Shown in pieces: positions 48,571-59,304 of a stretch of DNA of 64,000 nt. A model generated the notes under the pieces. The model searched no databases. It was not told the origin of the DNA and worked only from the letters and a program-made list of their open reading frames with translations. The position numbers were made by a program, and so were the translations under genes. Numbering within the stretch: the first letter of the stretch is position 1; each line of letters opens with the position of its first letter. The DNA comes from Copromyces sp. CBS 386.78. Lineage: Eukaryota > Ascomycota > Sordariomycetes > Sordariales > Sordariaceae. The stretch spans positions 372,001-436,000 of the forward strand of contig MU839096.1 of NCBI GenBank assembly GCA_030685235.1, written 5' to 3'.

Positions 48571-51357
48571 ATGGCCACCTCCACGGCCCCTCCTCCTCCA
48601 GCTCAAGGAGAAGGCTTAAATGTCATTGCCCTCATCTCCGGCGGCAAGGACAGTTTCTTCTCCCTCCTCCACTGTCTCGCCCATGGCCATCGCGTGGTAG
48701 CCCTGGCAAATCTACACCCACCGGAGGAACATGAAGAAGTGACAGAAGAAGAAGAAGAAGAAGAAGATCTCAACAGCTTTATGTACCAAACCGTCGGCCA
48801 CCAAGTAATCCCCCTGTACGCCGAAGCCACGGGCATCCCGCTGTACCGCCAGCCCATTCTGGGCGGAGCTACGCAGGGGAAGGATTACTCCCATTTTTCG
48901 GGAGTATCAAATATCGGACCAGGCGGATCTAAGGCTGCTGTCGAAGTTGAAGAGAACGCCACAACAGCACCAGCAAAAGACCATGACAACGACGAAACAG
49001 AATCCATGATCCCCCTCCTCCTCGCCATCAAGCGCGCCCACCCCGAAGCAAACGCCATCTGCGCCGGCGCTATTCTCAGCACCTACCAGCGCACGCGCGT
49101 CGAGTCGGTAGCTACTCGCTTAGGCTTGACACCGTTGGCCTTTTTGTGGAAGTTCCCCGTTTTGCCCGTCCCATCTCATTCTATGGATGCGGACGCGCAA
49201 CTCCTAGACGACATGGCAGCCGCGGGCATGGAAGCGCGCATCATCAAGGTCGCCAGCGGCGGGCTGGATGACTCGTTCCTTTGGACCAACGTCGCGGACC
49301 GGGTAGGGAAGGAAAGGATTGCGAGGAGCATGCGGCGGTTTGGGACGGCGTCGGAGAAGGGGGCAGTGATTGGTGAGGGAGGGGAGTTTGAGACGTTGGT
49401 GTTGGATGGACCAGGAAGGCTGTTTCGGAAGAGGATCGTGGTGGAGGAGAAGGATAGACGGATTGTGAGGGAGGGAGGAGGGTGTGCTTGGTTGAGTTTT
49501 GGGGGAGCGAGGTTGGAAGATAAGAAAGTCACTGATGAGAAGAGTGAGGCTGTTGAGGTCAGGATCCCGGATTTGTTGGATGGTAGATTTGTGAGGGTGT
49601 TGGAGGATTTAAACAAGACTTCTGGCGAGGAAGCTGAGAAGCTTCTGGCTCTACTCAGCCTAGATCCTCAACAAGGCTTGTCGAAGCAAGAAGGTACACC
49701 TCAACTAGGACTGCTTCAGAGCCCCAACGACAGCAAACTCCAACAATGGTGTTTCTTCGGCAAAGCTTCCTCTTCTTCCTCCGCCGACAACAGCAGCAGC
49801 AGCAGCTGCAGCACGATCGAGTCAGAAACCTCCTCATTAACTTCCCAAATCCGCCAACAACTCCAGCAGCTCAACCTGCCCCCATCCGCCATCCTCACCT
49901 CCACCATCCTCTTGCGAAACATGGCCGTTTTCCCCGCCGTCAACGCCATCTATGGCGCGCTCTTCGACGCACCCAACCCCCCCTCCAGAGTCTGTGTTGC
50001 ATGCGGCGACTCCCTCTCTGCCCTTGCCGGCAGCAATGACAGCAACATCAACATCGCCATCTACCTCACCGTCCACACCGGCTTCACCAGCAAGTCTTCC
50101 CAACCCGACCAGCGGCGACAAGGTCTCCACGTGCAATCCCGTTCATACTGGGCTCCCGCCAACATCGGACCGTACAGCCAAGCCATTTCGATTCCGTTGG
50201 CCAGTCTCTCATCCTCAGAAGCCTCCTCCGATAACAATGATGGTCCAAGATTAGTAACCATAGCGGGCCAAATCCCCTTGGTACCCGCCACCATGACCTT
50301 GCCTCCCGTGAAATCAGAGCAAGATCAACGACAGGCACTAAATGCCCAACTCGCCCTCTCTCTCCAACACCTCTGGCGCATCGGCGTCGAAGTGGGTGTG
50401 CAGTGGTGGACCAGTGCTGTGGCCTACTTCCCTGCTGACGATACTAACGTTGTGGGCATGCCGATGAGCAACAAAGCCAAATTGGCATACAAAACCTGGC
50501 AATCTGCCCACCAGTGGTCCTCCAAAGTCGTCGCATCATCAGACTATGACCACGACGCCAACTCCGATTCAGATGATGATAAAAACTGGGACGAAGATGA
50601 AGATGAAGAAGACTCCGACGCCGGCGGCCCGGACCTCTGGGACAGAAAATTCAACCCGCTTTACAAGTCCTTCGCTGTCACCAACTCCTCAGGAGAAACT
50701 TCCTCTGGGGGGGAACCGAAGCTGCCTGATTGGAGCCTTCTATCCAACAAGACCAAGAAGAATAAGAACAAGAGGACAATCCCACCTTTCTTCGCCGCCC
50801 AAGTCTCCGAGCTCCCCCGCTCCGCTGGCGTGGAGTGGCACGCACACCTGGGAGTTTCCAAAGCCAGCTCCAAGAGTCTGACGGTTTTGGAAAGTTCCCT
50901 GATGGATGGTGCTGGTGGTGGTAATGATGGGAGAGTGGTGGAGGTCCATCAGACTGTTATTCGCTCTCCTGTTTCCGGGTCTTCTCATGGCGATGATGAC
51001 GATGATGACGAAGACGGTGCTAAAAATGTGTCTTCGGGACGACAACCCGCTACCCTCCTCCAGACAATACTAGTGGAGCGACATACAGCTGGAAACTCAT
51101 CATCATTATCATCATCATCATCATCATCGTCCCTGTTCACAGGACTGGATGAAATTGCGCGGTTGGCCACTCATCGGTTGGAACAAGGAGTGGCAGAGAA
51201 GGGTAACCCGTCAGTTTCGGTGCGTTATGTGGATACTGGGGTGTACTCCTCCGCCGGGCTTGACAGAGGTGTACCTGTGGTGCCGTGCGCGTCGCTCTGG
51301 AGTGGAAATGGGGAGAAGCTTGCTTCTGTGACGATCTATCAGAGTGTATTTGAGTGA
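48571..51357 (+). CDS. dph6: Diphthine-ammonia ligase (Dph6) fused to two Rid/YjgF domains
   Basis: Dph6 performs the last step of diphthamide synthesis, ATP-dependent amidation of diphthine on translation elongation factor 2, in the cytosol. The single-exon frame encodes 928 residues. The ATP-pyrophosphatase (PP-loop) motif SGGKDSF lies at 23-29. Conserved family blocks include CAGAILSTYQRTRVE (163-178) and GEGGEFETLVLDGP (268-281). Two Rid/YjgF/L-PSP-like domains follow at about 391-505 and 524-625, with YWAPANIGPYSQAISIPL starting the second. The same fusion is known in yeast Dph6 (about 685 residues). This copy is longer because of low-complexity inserts: Glu run (52-66), Ser runs (about 400-413 and in the C-terminal part) and an Asp/Glu-rich stretch (about 657-684). 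The gene converges on arg-3. Confidence 0.93.
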   Translation: MATSTAPPPPAQGEGLNVIALISGGKDSFFSLLHCLAHGHRVVALANLHPPEEHEEVTEEEEEEEDLNSFMYQTVGHQVIPLYAEATGIPLYRQPILGGATQGKDYSHFSGVSNIGPGGSKAAVEVEENATTAPAKDHDNDETESMIPLLLAIKRAHPEANAICAGAILSTYQRTRVESVATRLGLTPLAFLWKFPVLPVPSHSMDADAQLLDDMAAAGMEARIIKVASGGLDDSFLWTNVADRVGKERIARSMRRFGTASEKGAVIGEGGEFETLVLDGPGRLFRKRIVVEEKDRRIVREGGGCAWLSFGGARLEDKKVTDEKSEAVEVRIPDLLDGRFVRVLEDLNKTSGEEAEKLLALLSLDPQQGLSKQEGTPQLGLLQSPNDSKLQQWCFFGKASSSSSADNSSSSSCSTIESETSSLTSQIRQQLQQLNLPPSAILTSTILLRNMAVFPAVNAIYGALFDAPNPPSRVCVACGDSLSALAGSNDSNINIAIYLTVHTGFTSKSSQPDQRRQGLHVQSRSYWAPANIGPYSQAISIPLASLSSSEASSDNNDGPRLVTIAGQIPLVPATMTLPPVKSEQDQRQALNAQLALSLQHLWRIGVEVGVQWWTSAVAYFPADDTNVVGMPMSNKAKLAYKTWQSAHQWSSKVVASSDYDHDANSDSDDDKNWDEDEDEEDSDAGGPDLWDRKFNPLYKSFAVTNSSGETSSGGEPKLPDWSLLSNKTKKNKNKRTIPPFFAAQVSELPRSAGVEWHAHLGVSKASSKSLTVLESSLMDGAGGGNDGRVVEVHQTVIRSPVSGSSHGDDDDDDEDGAKNVSSGRQPATLLQTILVERHTAGNSSSLSSSSSSSSLFTGLDEIARLATHRLEQGVAEKGNPSVSVRYVDTGVYSSAGLDRGVPVVPCASLWSGNGEKLASVTIYQSVFE

Positions 51358-52081
51358 GTGGATGTGTGTAGAGGACAGGAAGCAAGTATTACGGAAAAAG
51401 GGAGCGTGCTCAAAGTTTAGAGCCCACTGTTTGAATGGAACTTGGTGTTTGTCATGATTCCATGTCGTGAAGGATGATCCAACTGTGAGCATGTCAATCC
51501 AAAGTCCAGCTCATTGTGTTCACTCTTACCGTGTTCAACCGGCAAACTCGCCAGGGCACGAAGAAAAAGTACCGGACGGTACCAGTTCCATATCATCATC
51601 CTGCTGTAATACATCAGATACCGTAGAGCAACATGTTCATATCTCCTTCTCTGTTCAAAACACGCGCCATACACACCTACACCACCGACATATGTCCAAG
51701 AGTTGTCATGATGAAGAGTTGGGTATGTGCCTTGAAGAGAGAAAAGAGAAAAAGAAAGCTACTACATATGGGTATGACACCATAGAAGATTGAATGATTA
51801 GATAGGATGAAAATTTCGTCCCGTACACATATCAACAACATCTAAACAGCAAAGAAGAAAGAAAAATGTTGCAAGCAAATGATCAAACAAGAACTAACAC
51901 CGGTTCCTTCCCGCTTATAGAGACATCCACATGGAGATCCAAACCCCTTCCACAACCAAACGCCCTTTTTATGAGTTGTTGAAAATGACTTTTGACACCC
52001 CCCATGCGTGATTATTCTTTTTTGAACACGTCTTCAAAAACTTAAAAAGAAATACAATCAAACAGAATGGTATCATGTCAT
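51358..52081. other. 3' regions of convergent Dph6 and arg-3
   Basis: These 724 bases separate the stops of Dph6 (plus) and arg-3 (minus). Only 3' untranslated sequence and terminators are expected. A minus-strand frame of 85 codons and a plus-strand frame of 108 codons have no recognisable content. Confidence 0.5.
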
Positions 52082-55000
52082 TTACAAAGGCTTGCCGCCA
52101 ATGAACTCGGACCACCTGCGGACCTCAGAGGGGATACCCTCGGGGCGGGGCAGCTTCTCGGCCATGCACTGAGCGAAGAGCATAGCGGTCTGGGTGAGAA
52201 GTGAAACGTTAGCTTTCAGTCACCGGGAAATGAAGGGTCTGTACGGAGGAGCTTACCTGGGGCTCCATGAAGAGAGGAACGCCGAAGTCGACGGCGTTAC
52301 GACGCATGACGTAGTCAACATCGAAGATGGTCTTGCCACGGGCCTGGGCAAGGTTGAAGACACCACGGATGTTGTTCTTGGCGAAGACCTCACGAAGGGC
52401 ACGCTTGTCATCGGTGGGGAACTCGATGACCTCGACGTTGATCTTGTTCTTGGCAGAGGACTCGAGGAACTGCTTGACCTCGTTGTCGGCGGCATAGAGC
52501 TTGTAGCCGAGAGGGCTGAGGTAGTCGACGATGGTGGTCAACCAGCTCTTGTTAAGCTCACCACCGAAGAGAAGACCCTCACCGGGCTCAGGAACGCGGA
52601 AGTTCATGGCGGACTGGAGAGAGGCCCAGTAGGCATCAACGAGATCCTTACCGAAGCAGGCCATCTCACCAGTAGAGGCCATCTCGACGCCGAGGAAGGG
52701 GTCGGCGCCAGCAAGACGGGTCCAGGAGAACTGCGGAACCTTGGTGGCGAGGTAGTCACGCTTGACAGCCATGAGATCAGTGGGCTCAGGGACGTTCTTG
52801 CCGACAAGGGCCTTGGTAGCAGCATCAATGAAGTTGACGCCGAGGACCTTGGAGACGAAGGGGAACGAACGAGAGGCACGGAGGTTGCACTCAATGACCT
52901 TGAGGGCCGGGAGGCCACCCTCGGGATCATCAGCCTTGATGATCTGCATGTTGAAGGGACCGGTGATCCTCCAGGCCTTGGCCACCTTCTGGGCGATCTC
53001 CTTGACGCGGTCCATGGTGGTCTGGTCAAGGCTGGCGGGAGGGAGGACGAGGGTGGCATCACCGGAGTGGACACCAGCCTGCTCAACATGCTCAGAGACG
53101 GCGTGGAGGATGAGGTTACCCTCGGAGGCAACACCATCAACATCGATCTCCTGGGCGCCCTCGATGAACTTGGTGATAACAACGGGGTGCTCGGGGGAGA
53201 CGTTGGCAGCAGCCTCAAGCTTGTCCTTGAGGTCCTCCTTGCTCCGGATGACGGTCATGGCAGCACCGGACAGGACGTACGAGGGACGAACAAGGACGGG
53301 GTAGCCAACCTCCTCAGCGAACTTATCAGCAGCCTCAACAGAGGTGAGCTCCTTCCAGGCGGGCTGATCAACACCGATACTATCGAGGATCTCTGAGAAC
53401 TTCTGTCTGTCCTCAGCACGGTCGATATCGCGGGGATCGGTGCCGAGAACGCGGGCCTTGCCAGTCTCCTGGAGACGGAGGGCAATGTTCTGGGGAAGCT
53501 GACCACCGACAGAGACGACAACACCAGAGGCGCTCTCGAGCTCATAGATATCCATGACACGCTCGTAGCTAAGCTCCTCGAAGTAAAGCTTATCAGCGGT
53601 ATCGAAATCGGTAGAGTAGGTCTCGGGGTTGTAGTTGATCATGACGGTCTTCTCGCCCATGGCCCTCAGGGCCTGGGTGGCGCTGACAGCGCACCAATCG
53701 AACTCGACCGAGGAACCGATACGGTAGACACCGCTGCCGAGAATGACGGTACCCTTATCCTCGAAGGTGACGTCGTGGGTAGAGGCGTTATAAGTGGTGT
53801 AGAGGTAGTTGGTGTCAGCGGGGAACTCGGCGGCCAGAGTATCGATCTTCTTGACCCAGGGCCTGATACCGAACTCCTTTCTGGCAGCGCGGACAAGGTC
53901 CTCGGTGCTGTTGACAGCCATGGCGATCTGCTTATCGGAGAAACCGAGCTTCTTGGCCTTGAGGATGTGCTCCTTCTTGAGGGCCTCGAGGCTGCCAAGC
54001 TGCTGCATCTCCTTCTGGCAGTCAACAATGTTCTGGAGCTTGTAGAGGAACCACTTGTCGATCTTGGTCAACTCATGGACCTTCTCAACAGAGTAGTTCT
54101 CGTGGATCATGGCCTGGCCAACAGCCAACCAGCGGCGGTCGGTAGGGTTCTGGAGCTCAAAGTCGAGATCCTCGAACTTGTCGCCCTGGAAACCGACGAA
54201 GCGGGGGTCAACCTGGCGGATAGCCTTCTGGAAAGACTCCTCGAATGTACGGCCAATGGCCATGACCTCACCAACCGACTTCATGGCAGAGCCAATGTCG
54301 CGCTTGACGTGCTGGAACTTGGACAGATCCCACCTGGGAATCTTGGTGACGATGTAGTCAAGAGAAGGCTCGAAGTTGGCGGTGGTGGTCTTGGTGACAG
54401 CGTTGGGGAGCTCGGGAAGGGAGTGGCCGAGACCGATCTTGGCGGCAGTGTAGGCCAGAGGGTAGCCGGTAGCCTTGGAGGCGAGGGCAGACGAACGGGA
54501 AAGACGGGCGTTGACCTCAATGACACGGTAGTCAAGGCCATCGGGCTGGAGGGCGTACTGGACGTTGCATTCACCAACGACGCCCAAGTGACGGACGATC
54601 TTGATGGCAGCCGAACGGAGCATGTGATACTCCTCATCGCTGAGGGTCTGGGAAGGAGCGACGACGATAGAGTCACCAGTGTGGATACCGAGGGGGTCGA
54701 AGTTCTCCATGTTGCAGACAGTAATGCAGTTGTTGTTGGCATCACGGACGACCTCGTACTCAACCTCCTTCCAGCCCTTGAGGGACTTCTCAACCAAGAT
54801 CTGAGGAGAGAGAGTAAGGGAGCGAGCAGCCATGTTGCGGAGCTCCTCCTCGTTGTTGGCGAAACCGGAACCGAGACCACCAAGGGCGTAGGCAGCACGG
54901 ACGATAATGGGGTAGCCAATCTTGTTGGCAGCATCGAGGGCCTCATCAATGGTGTTAACGGCAATGGACTTGGCGATGGGGATATTGATCTCCTCAAGGG

Positions 55001-55749
55001 CTTTGGCGAAGAGATCTCTGTCCTCAGAAAGCTCCAATGTCCTGACACTGGTACCGAGAACCTTGACACCGTACTTCTCGAAGAGGCCAAGCTTCTGCAT
55101 CTGGACACCCAGGTTGAGGGCGGTCTGACCACCGAAGGACAGGAAGATACCATCGGGCTTCTCCCTCTGGATGACGTACTCGACGTACTCGGGGGTGACG
55201 GGGAGGTAGTAGACCTCGTCGGCGAGGGAGTGGTTGGTCTGGATGGTAGCGATGTTGGGGTTGATCAGCACGGAAGCAACACCGGCCTCCTTGAGGGCCT
55301 TGAGCGCCTGAGAACCTGGATGAGCAGAGTATGGTCAGTACTTCTGTCTGTTTATTTGTTTGTTTATTTGTGTAGTGAGTATCACTGAGTCACCCGGTCT
55401 TGAACATACCCGAGTAATCGAACTCGCCGGCCTGGCCAATGGCAAGACCACCGGAGCCGATAACAAGCACCTTCTTGACATCAACATGGTCGCGGGGCTT
55501 GACGACGCCGCTCTGGATATAAGCCTTCGCATCGGGCGCGGGCTGGCTGGCAGTAGCCGCGGCAGCGGAGGCAGAGAGCCACCTCTTCTGGGAGGACGGC
55601 CTCTGGGCGGCGTTGGCCTGTGTCTGGAAGATGGAGGTGTTGTGGGCGCCGGAGGTGAAAGCCCTCAGTTGGGACGCCTGGACGGGGACCCGCCGACCAT
55701 GGCGGAGGAGAGCAGGAGCTCGGCCAGCCTTGTGCACGGTCGACAGCAT
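52082..55749 (-). CDS. arg-3: Arginine-specific carbamoyl-phosphate synthetase, large subunit (mitochondrial)
   Basis: With the glutaminase subunit (arg-2, not in this window) the enzyme makes carbamoyl phosphate from glutamine, bicarbonate and ATP for arginine synthesis in the mitochondrion. On the minus strand the exons are 55749-55410, 55315-52257 and 52189-52082, giving 1168 residues. Intron 1 (GTATGT...CCAG) joins at [16 protein letters not shown]. Intron 2 (67 bases, GTAAGC, CTAAC, CCAG) joins at [14 protein letters not shown], and a single-frame reading misses the last 35 residues. The first 60 residues are a basic, Ser/Ala-rich mitochondrial presequence. Two homologous ATP-grasp halves are clear: [24 protein letters not shown] and [15 protein letters not shown], then [14 protein letters not shown] and [16 protein letters not shown] short MGS-like allosteric domain ends the protein. 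Strong codon bias implies high expression. A TGACTCA lies 159 bases upstream. I recall it as NCU02677. Confidence 0.98.
55386..55392. promoter_or_regulatory. TGAGTCA (CPC1/Gcn4-type) site in arg-3 intron 1
   Basis: A perfect palindromic TGA(G/C)TCA lies within the first intron of arg-3, 23 bases from the donor. CPC1, the Neurospora Gcn4 homologue, recognises this sequence and activates amino-acid biosynthetic genes. Function in the intron is inference. Confidence 0.4.
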
Positions 55750-55907
55750 TATGTCCGATATGTGGGGAGAGGTGTTTGTAGAAAAGGAAAAAAAGAAAGA
55801 CTAAGAAAGGCCTCGTGAGAGCGGCGCGGGGGGGCCCGATGTCTTGTATATCAACAAACAACCTTGGTCGGCGATGATAAGCTGCTAACCCCGGATTTCT
55901 GACCAAA

Positions 55908-55914
55908 TGACTCA
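55908..55914. promoter_or_regulatory. TGACTCA, CPC1/Gcn4 site in the arg-3 promoter
   Basis: A perfect TGACTCA lies 159 bases upstream of the arg-3 start codon, a typical position for a general amino-acid control element. CPC1 control of Neurospora arginine genes is established, and its use of this copy is inferred. Confidence 0.7.
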
Positions 55915-56149
55915 ATCTCGGGTCTCCGTCCGTGTTTTCGGATTTTCGCGCTTTTAAGTTTGGCGGAGGAGGAACTGGAGAGGTGGGACGGAAGGAGGGA
56001 CGGAGCGCGGTGACTGGTTATGGTGGCCGGCGCAGAGACGAGACTCGAGAGAGACAAATAATTCCCAGAACCGGCCGCTGTGGGGATGGCCGATAAGAGA
56101 TAAGGCCGGCGGCAGGGTGGGTTTGTCGTGGACTGGTGGTGGGCGGGTG

Positions 56150-56155
56150 TGACTC
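56150..56155. promoter_or_regulatory. TGACTC core, weaker CPC1-type site
   Basis: The TGACTC half-core is followed by T rather than A. It lies about 400 bases upstream of arg-3, in the divergent region, and may be a weak additional site or chance. Confidence 0.3.
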
Positions 56156-56905
56156 TTTCACCAAACAGAATCGACGATGAGGCCCCGAATGGAGTCTCCT
56201 TTGGCAATGGTGAAAATTTTCAAGACGGGCCGCGTGCCAGCTCGGTGGGTGGCTTCCGACAACGAGCGGAAGCGGAGCCCTCTGCACCTGCCGCTGCCAT
56301 GGACCTGAGATGCTATCTCGCGCCTGCTTCATGGATCATGCTCGGCGCAGTGGCATTTTACCAAATTCCCATTCGTATCCCCAGGCAATTTAATCTCACC
56401 TACCCGGGCCATACTAGTCCAGTCTCTTGCGACAAACATGAGACTCACTCGTCAACCGTTATGCCTTTTTTTGTTATATAAAAAAAAAAAAAAAACATCG
56501 CCTTTGAAAGGGTGAGGTCTGTCTCTTACACCATCCCAAGTACCTATTCGAGGCTGTATGTGTCATCTGAAGTCGGTTATGCTTTTGTCCGATGTGAGAC
56601 GGCTAGTACCTAGTCAATGGCTACAACCTCCAAACTCGAACCTCCAAATTGTCGCGCGACACCCAAACCCCGCCAAAACTGGACTGCCTTGGCGGTGAAA
56701 CTGGCTGAATTGGGTGCAACGGACATGTCATTGGCCAATTGCCCGTTGGCTTAATGGCTTGAGACTTTTTGGCGGGAGAGGAAATTCCCGCGTGTTATGT
56801 GATTGGTTGAGTCATTGCGGCCCCATCCCAGTCAATTCGGCGATAGTTTGATGCCGGGTCTTGTTGGTGTCTTCAAAATCCCCTCGTTTTTGACCTGTCT
56901 GCGTC

Positions 56906-56912
56906 TGACTCA
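56906..56912. promoter_or_regulatory. Distal TGACTCA
   Basis: A perfect TGACTCA lies about 1.16 kb upstream of arg-3 and 1.13 kb upstream of the DUF1746 gene. With the copy at 57032 it doubles the consensus in 130 bases. It could be functional or chance. Confidence 0.35.
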
Positions 56913-57031
56913 ACTGGGAAGCTCTTTGCTGATGCTGTGCTCTTGACTTTTTCTCCTCGGCAACTCCCCCAAAACGCTCACATGCTTCGCTGTATCCCCA
57001 TGTCAATAAGCCGCCTGCGAGAAGGATACTT

Positions 57032-57038
57032 TGACTCA
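57032..57038. promoter_or_regulatory. Distal TGACTCA
   Basis: A second perfect TGACTCA in the divergent region lies 1.0 kb upstream of the DUF1746 start. Confidence 0.35.
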
Positions 57039-58040
57039 CGGACCGGATTTCGACGGCTGTAGCACCGGCTACTGATATCAGCTTGCTAGCTCACAAGCCA
57101 AATTTTACACTACTGACCCCATCCTATGATGTACAGTACTTCGGGGGTCCATACTATTCCGGAAAGCTTATTCCATTTTCCCTCACGTCCCTGGGTCAAC
57201 ATGGGTGACCAGCGCACATGGAGTTCGGAGGTGTGGTTGGTGGACTCTTGAGGCTTCCACTTGGTGTAAGTCAAGACCTCTCATTGGGGAAATGCTACCC
57301 ATTCTGAGCTGTGACTCAGAAACAAAACTGGGCATCCAGTGCGAGTCCATCTCCAAAAACCGATGCCAGATTCCCCTTTCTGGAGACACCCATGATGTCA
57401 AGTCCGTCAACCCAAGACGCGGGTTGGCACATGGCCAAATCCAGACACATCGCGTTGCTGTTTGGGGATCCCCAAGCGCCCAGGCCGGGGCTCTGTGGGA
57501 GCGGGGGAACCCCACCCAAGTTCACGCTTGCAAGTTGCTGGCCGGGCGGGCCCCGTCCCCCGCCAGCGGCTCCCCGGGGCCCAAGTGCGTGGATCCCGGC
57601 GAAGGAGGCCACGGCAACAGGCTCAGCCGGCCGACGGCGGGGACCGGACATCTGCCAGCTGGGAGGTCTTGGCACTCTTTCAAACTTGCCAAGCTCGCTC
57701 AGCACAGACCGTCCCATCGTACTAAAAAATGGCACTGACAGCTCAGGCAGGGGCGCATCTCAATGGCAGGCAGGCTACAGCACCACCGCATCCTTGGCGA
57801 CGTCGATGATAGCTGCCCATCGAATGCGTCGCGGATTCTCAACCCGTTGCTTCCATTCTCCGTGATCATCATATTGCCTTCTTCTCCTACTTGATGGATA
57901 CTCTGTTTGTTGACCTCGTCCGTTTCAATCAATCATACGCCCAGATATGTGAGGCTTAAACAGCCGTTGAAGCTTTATCACTACAACTCTTTAATGCGCC
58001 AGCCATCACTCTCCTCCCCGCTCTCACACCACGGCGAGCT

Positions 58041-59189
58041 ATGAACGATGATTCCGAGCCGAGCTTCGCGGCCCGGCAGCAGCAGCGCATCCCGCGACAC
58101 AGTTCAGATGGCGAAAGCAGCCGGCGCAATCCTGTCGACGAGCAATCCCCCGAGCTGAACAGCAGCGCTCAAGATGATGATGATGACCAGACGTCACGGC
58201 AGGAGAGGCGCAAAGCGGGCCTCAAGAAGAAGCTTCAGTTCACGAGCCACCTCCAGAGGAATCTCGACATGATTTTCTTTGCCTATCTCTGCACATTATA
58301 CTATATGGAGTACGAAAAGAACCTATTTCCACCTGGTCACATTTACAAGCATGACGGGATTGCTGACGATTATCTTGATTTCTCTTTCCGTTACAGATGT
58401 TCCTTTCTCCGTCTATTCGTACGCATCATTCCACACTTCATGTTCATCACCCCGAAAGAGGGCCCCGTCCTTTTACCGGCCGAACGTCCCCATGTCTTCG
58501 CCATCCTCGGGCCGAACTTGGTATGCATCCTCGCACATATCATCTCTGCGCTACCGACCGCCGGCGAAGCGACGCGCGGCTATTTACACGGGGGCGTGAT
58601 CGTTGACTTTGTCGGGCAGAAGCCACCAACCACGAGGCTATGTCTGTTATTCTTCGATGCGATGATACTGGCTGTTCAGTGCTTGATGTTGGCGATCCAT
58701 ACGGAGCGGGAGAAGCTGCGCAAGGTTGTGAACCCCTCATTACAACCTCTCTGGCCTGGGCCTGGCCAAGCCGGACAGCAGGCGGGGACGCCGGGTACCC
58801 AGCCGGAGGCGATCCAGACTTTGGATGCAGAAGAGCGCGGCGTGAACAGGGAAGACGAGATCGCGCTAGGCGATGGAGACGGGAACGAAAGAGATCTCCT
58901 AGTGGGAGAAAACCGTGGTGGTCAAGAGCAGGATGACGAACGGCGGCTAGGAGCCAACTACTCTCCAGCATCGGCCGGAATAGACTTATTTGACGTTATG
59001 AGGTCAGGCAATGCCAGTGTGGGTAGCTTTCATCCAATACACGCTATACGGACAGTGGGGAATGATTACCACACCGCTGCGGCTTACACAGTTCAGAGCC
59101 TTGGGTTTCATGCGGCCGTCGTTGCTGGTAACCGGGGAGTTAGAGGGATTGCTGGGATTGCGAATAGAGCGGCCGGACGAGGGACATGA
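58041..59189 (+). CDS. DUF1746 family membrane protein (possible DSC E3 ligase subunit)
   Basis: I propose join(58041..58309, 58397..59189), giving 353 residues. An 87-base intron (GTACGA donor, GCTGAC branch, TTACAG acceptor) is a multiple of three and has no stop, so the frame reads through it. Splicing restores LYYMECSFLRLFVRIIPHFM, which matches my memory of the family's core, whereas the unspliced version inserts 29 hydrophilic residues into a hydrophobic region. Residues 1-65 are hydrophilic and acidic. Hydrophobic segments follow at about 75-90, 92-108, 122-141 and 170-190. A Gly/Asp-rich soluble tail completes the protein. I associate DUF1746 with the Golgi/ER DSC ubiquitin-ligase complex (Dsc4-like) that cleaves SREBP in fungi, but I am not certain. 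The gene converges on Rcl1, 115 bases away. Confidence 0.8.
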   Translation: MNDDSEPSFAARQQQRIPRHSSDGESSRRNPVDEQSPELNSSAQDDDDDQTSRQERRKAGLKKKLQFTSHLQRNLDMIFFAYLCTLYYMEYEKNLFPPGHIYKHDGIADDYLDFSFRYRCSFLRLFVRIIPHFMFITPKEGPVLLPAERPHVFAILGPNLVCILAHIISALPTAGEATRGYLHGGVIVDFVGQKPPTTRLCLLFFDAMILAVQCLMLAIHTEREKLRKVVNPSLQPLWPGPGQAGQQAGTPGTQPEAIQTLDAEERGVNREDEIALGDGDGNERDLLVGENRGGQEQDDERRLGANYSPASAGIDLFDVMRSGNASVGSFHPIHAIRTVGNDYHTAAAYTVQSLGFHAAVVAGNRGVRGIAGIANRAAGRGT

Positions 59190-59304
59190 CGGAGAAACAT
59201 TTGTACAGACTAATACTTAGCGCCGAAACCAACCAAAGCGTGCATCAAAATAATGAACTGAGCTTGAACAAGCAACAACACAGAAAGCATCCGGTTTAGA
59301 TTCT

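Larger units (their letters stand above)
55750..58040. other. Shared upstream region of arg-3 and the DUF1746 gene
   Basis: This 2.3 kb lies between the divergent arg-3 and DUF1746 genes. It contains consensus CPC1-type sites (listed separately), an A-run at 56480-56495 and a GC-rich patch at about 57470-57620. Open frames on both strands at 57180-57870 overlap each other and show no domain. I recognise no gene. Confidence 0.5.

Noticed and set aside
52194..53396. Plus-strand open frame of 400 codons
   Set aside because: It is a shadow of arg-3 for the same reason.
53775..55388. Plus-strand open frame of 537 codons
   Set aside because: It is antisense to arg-3. Its Gly/Leu/Val/Asp-rich composition is the mirror of biased codons, and it has no domain.
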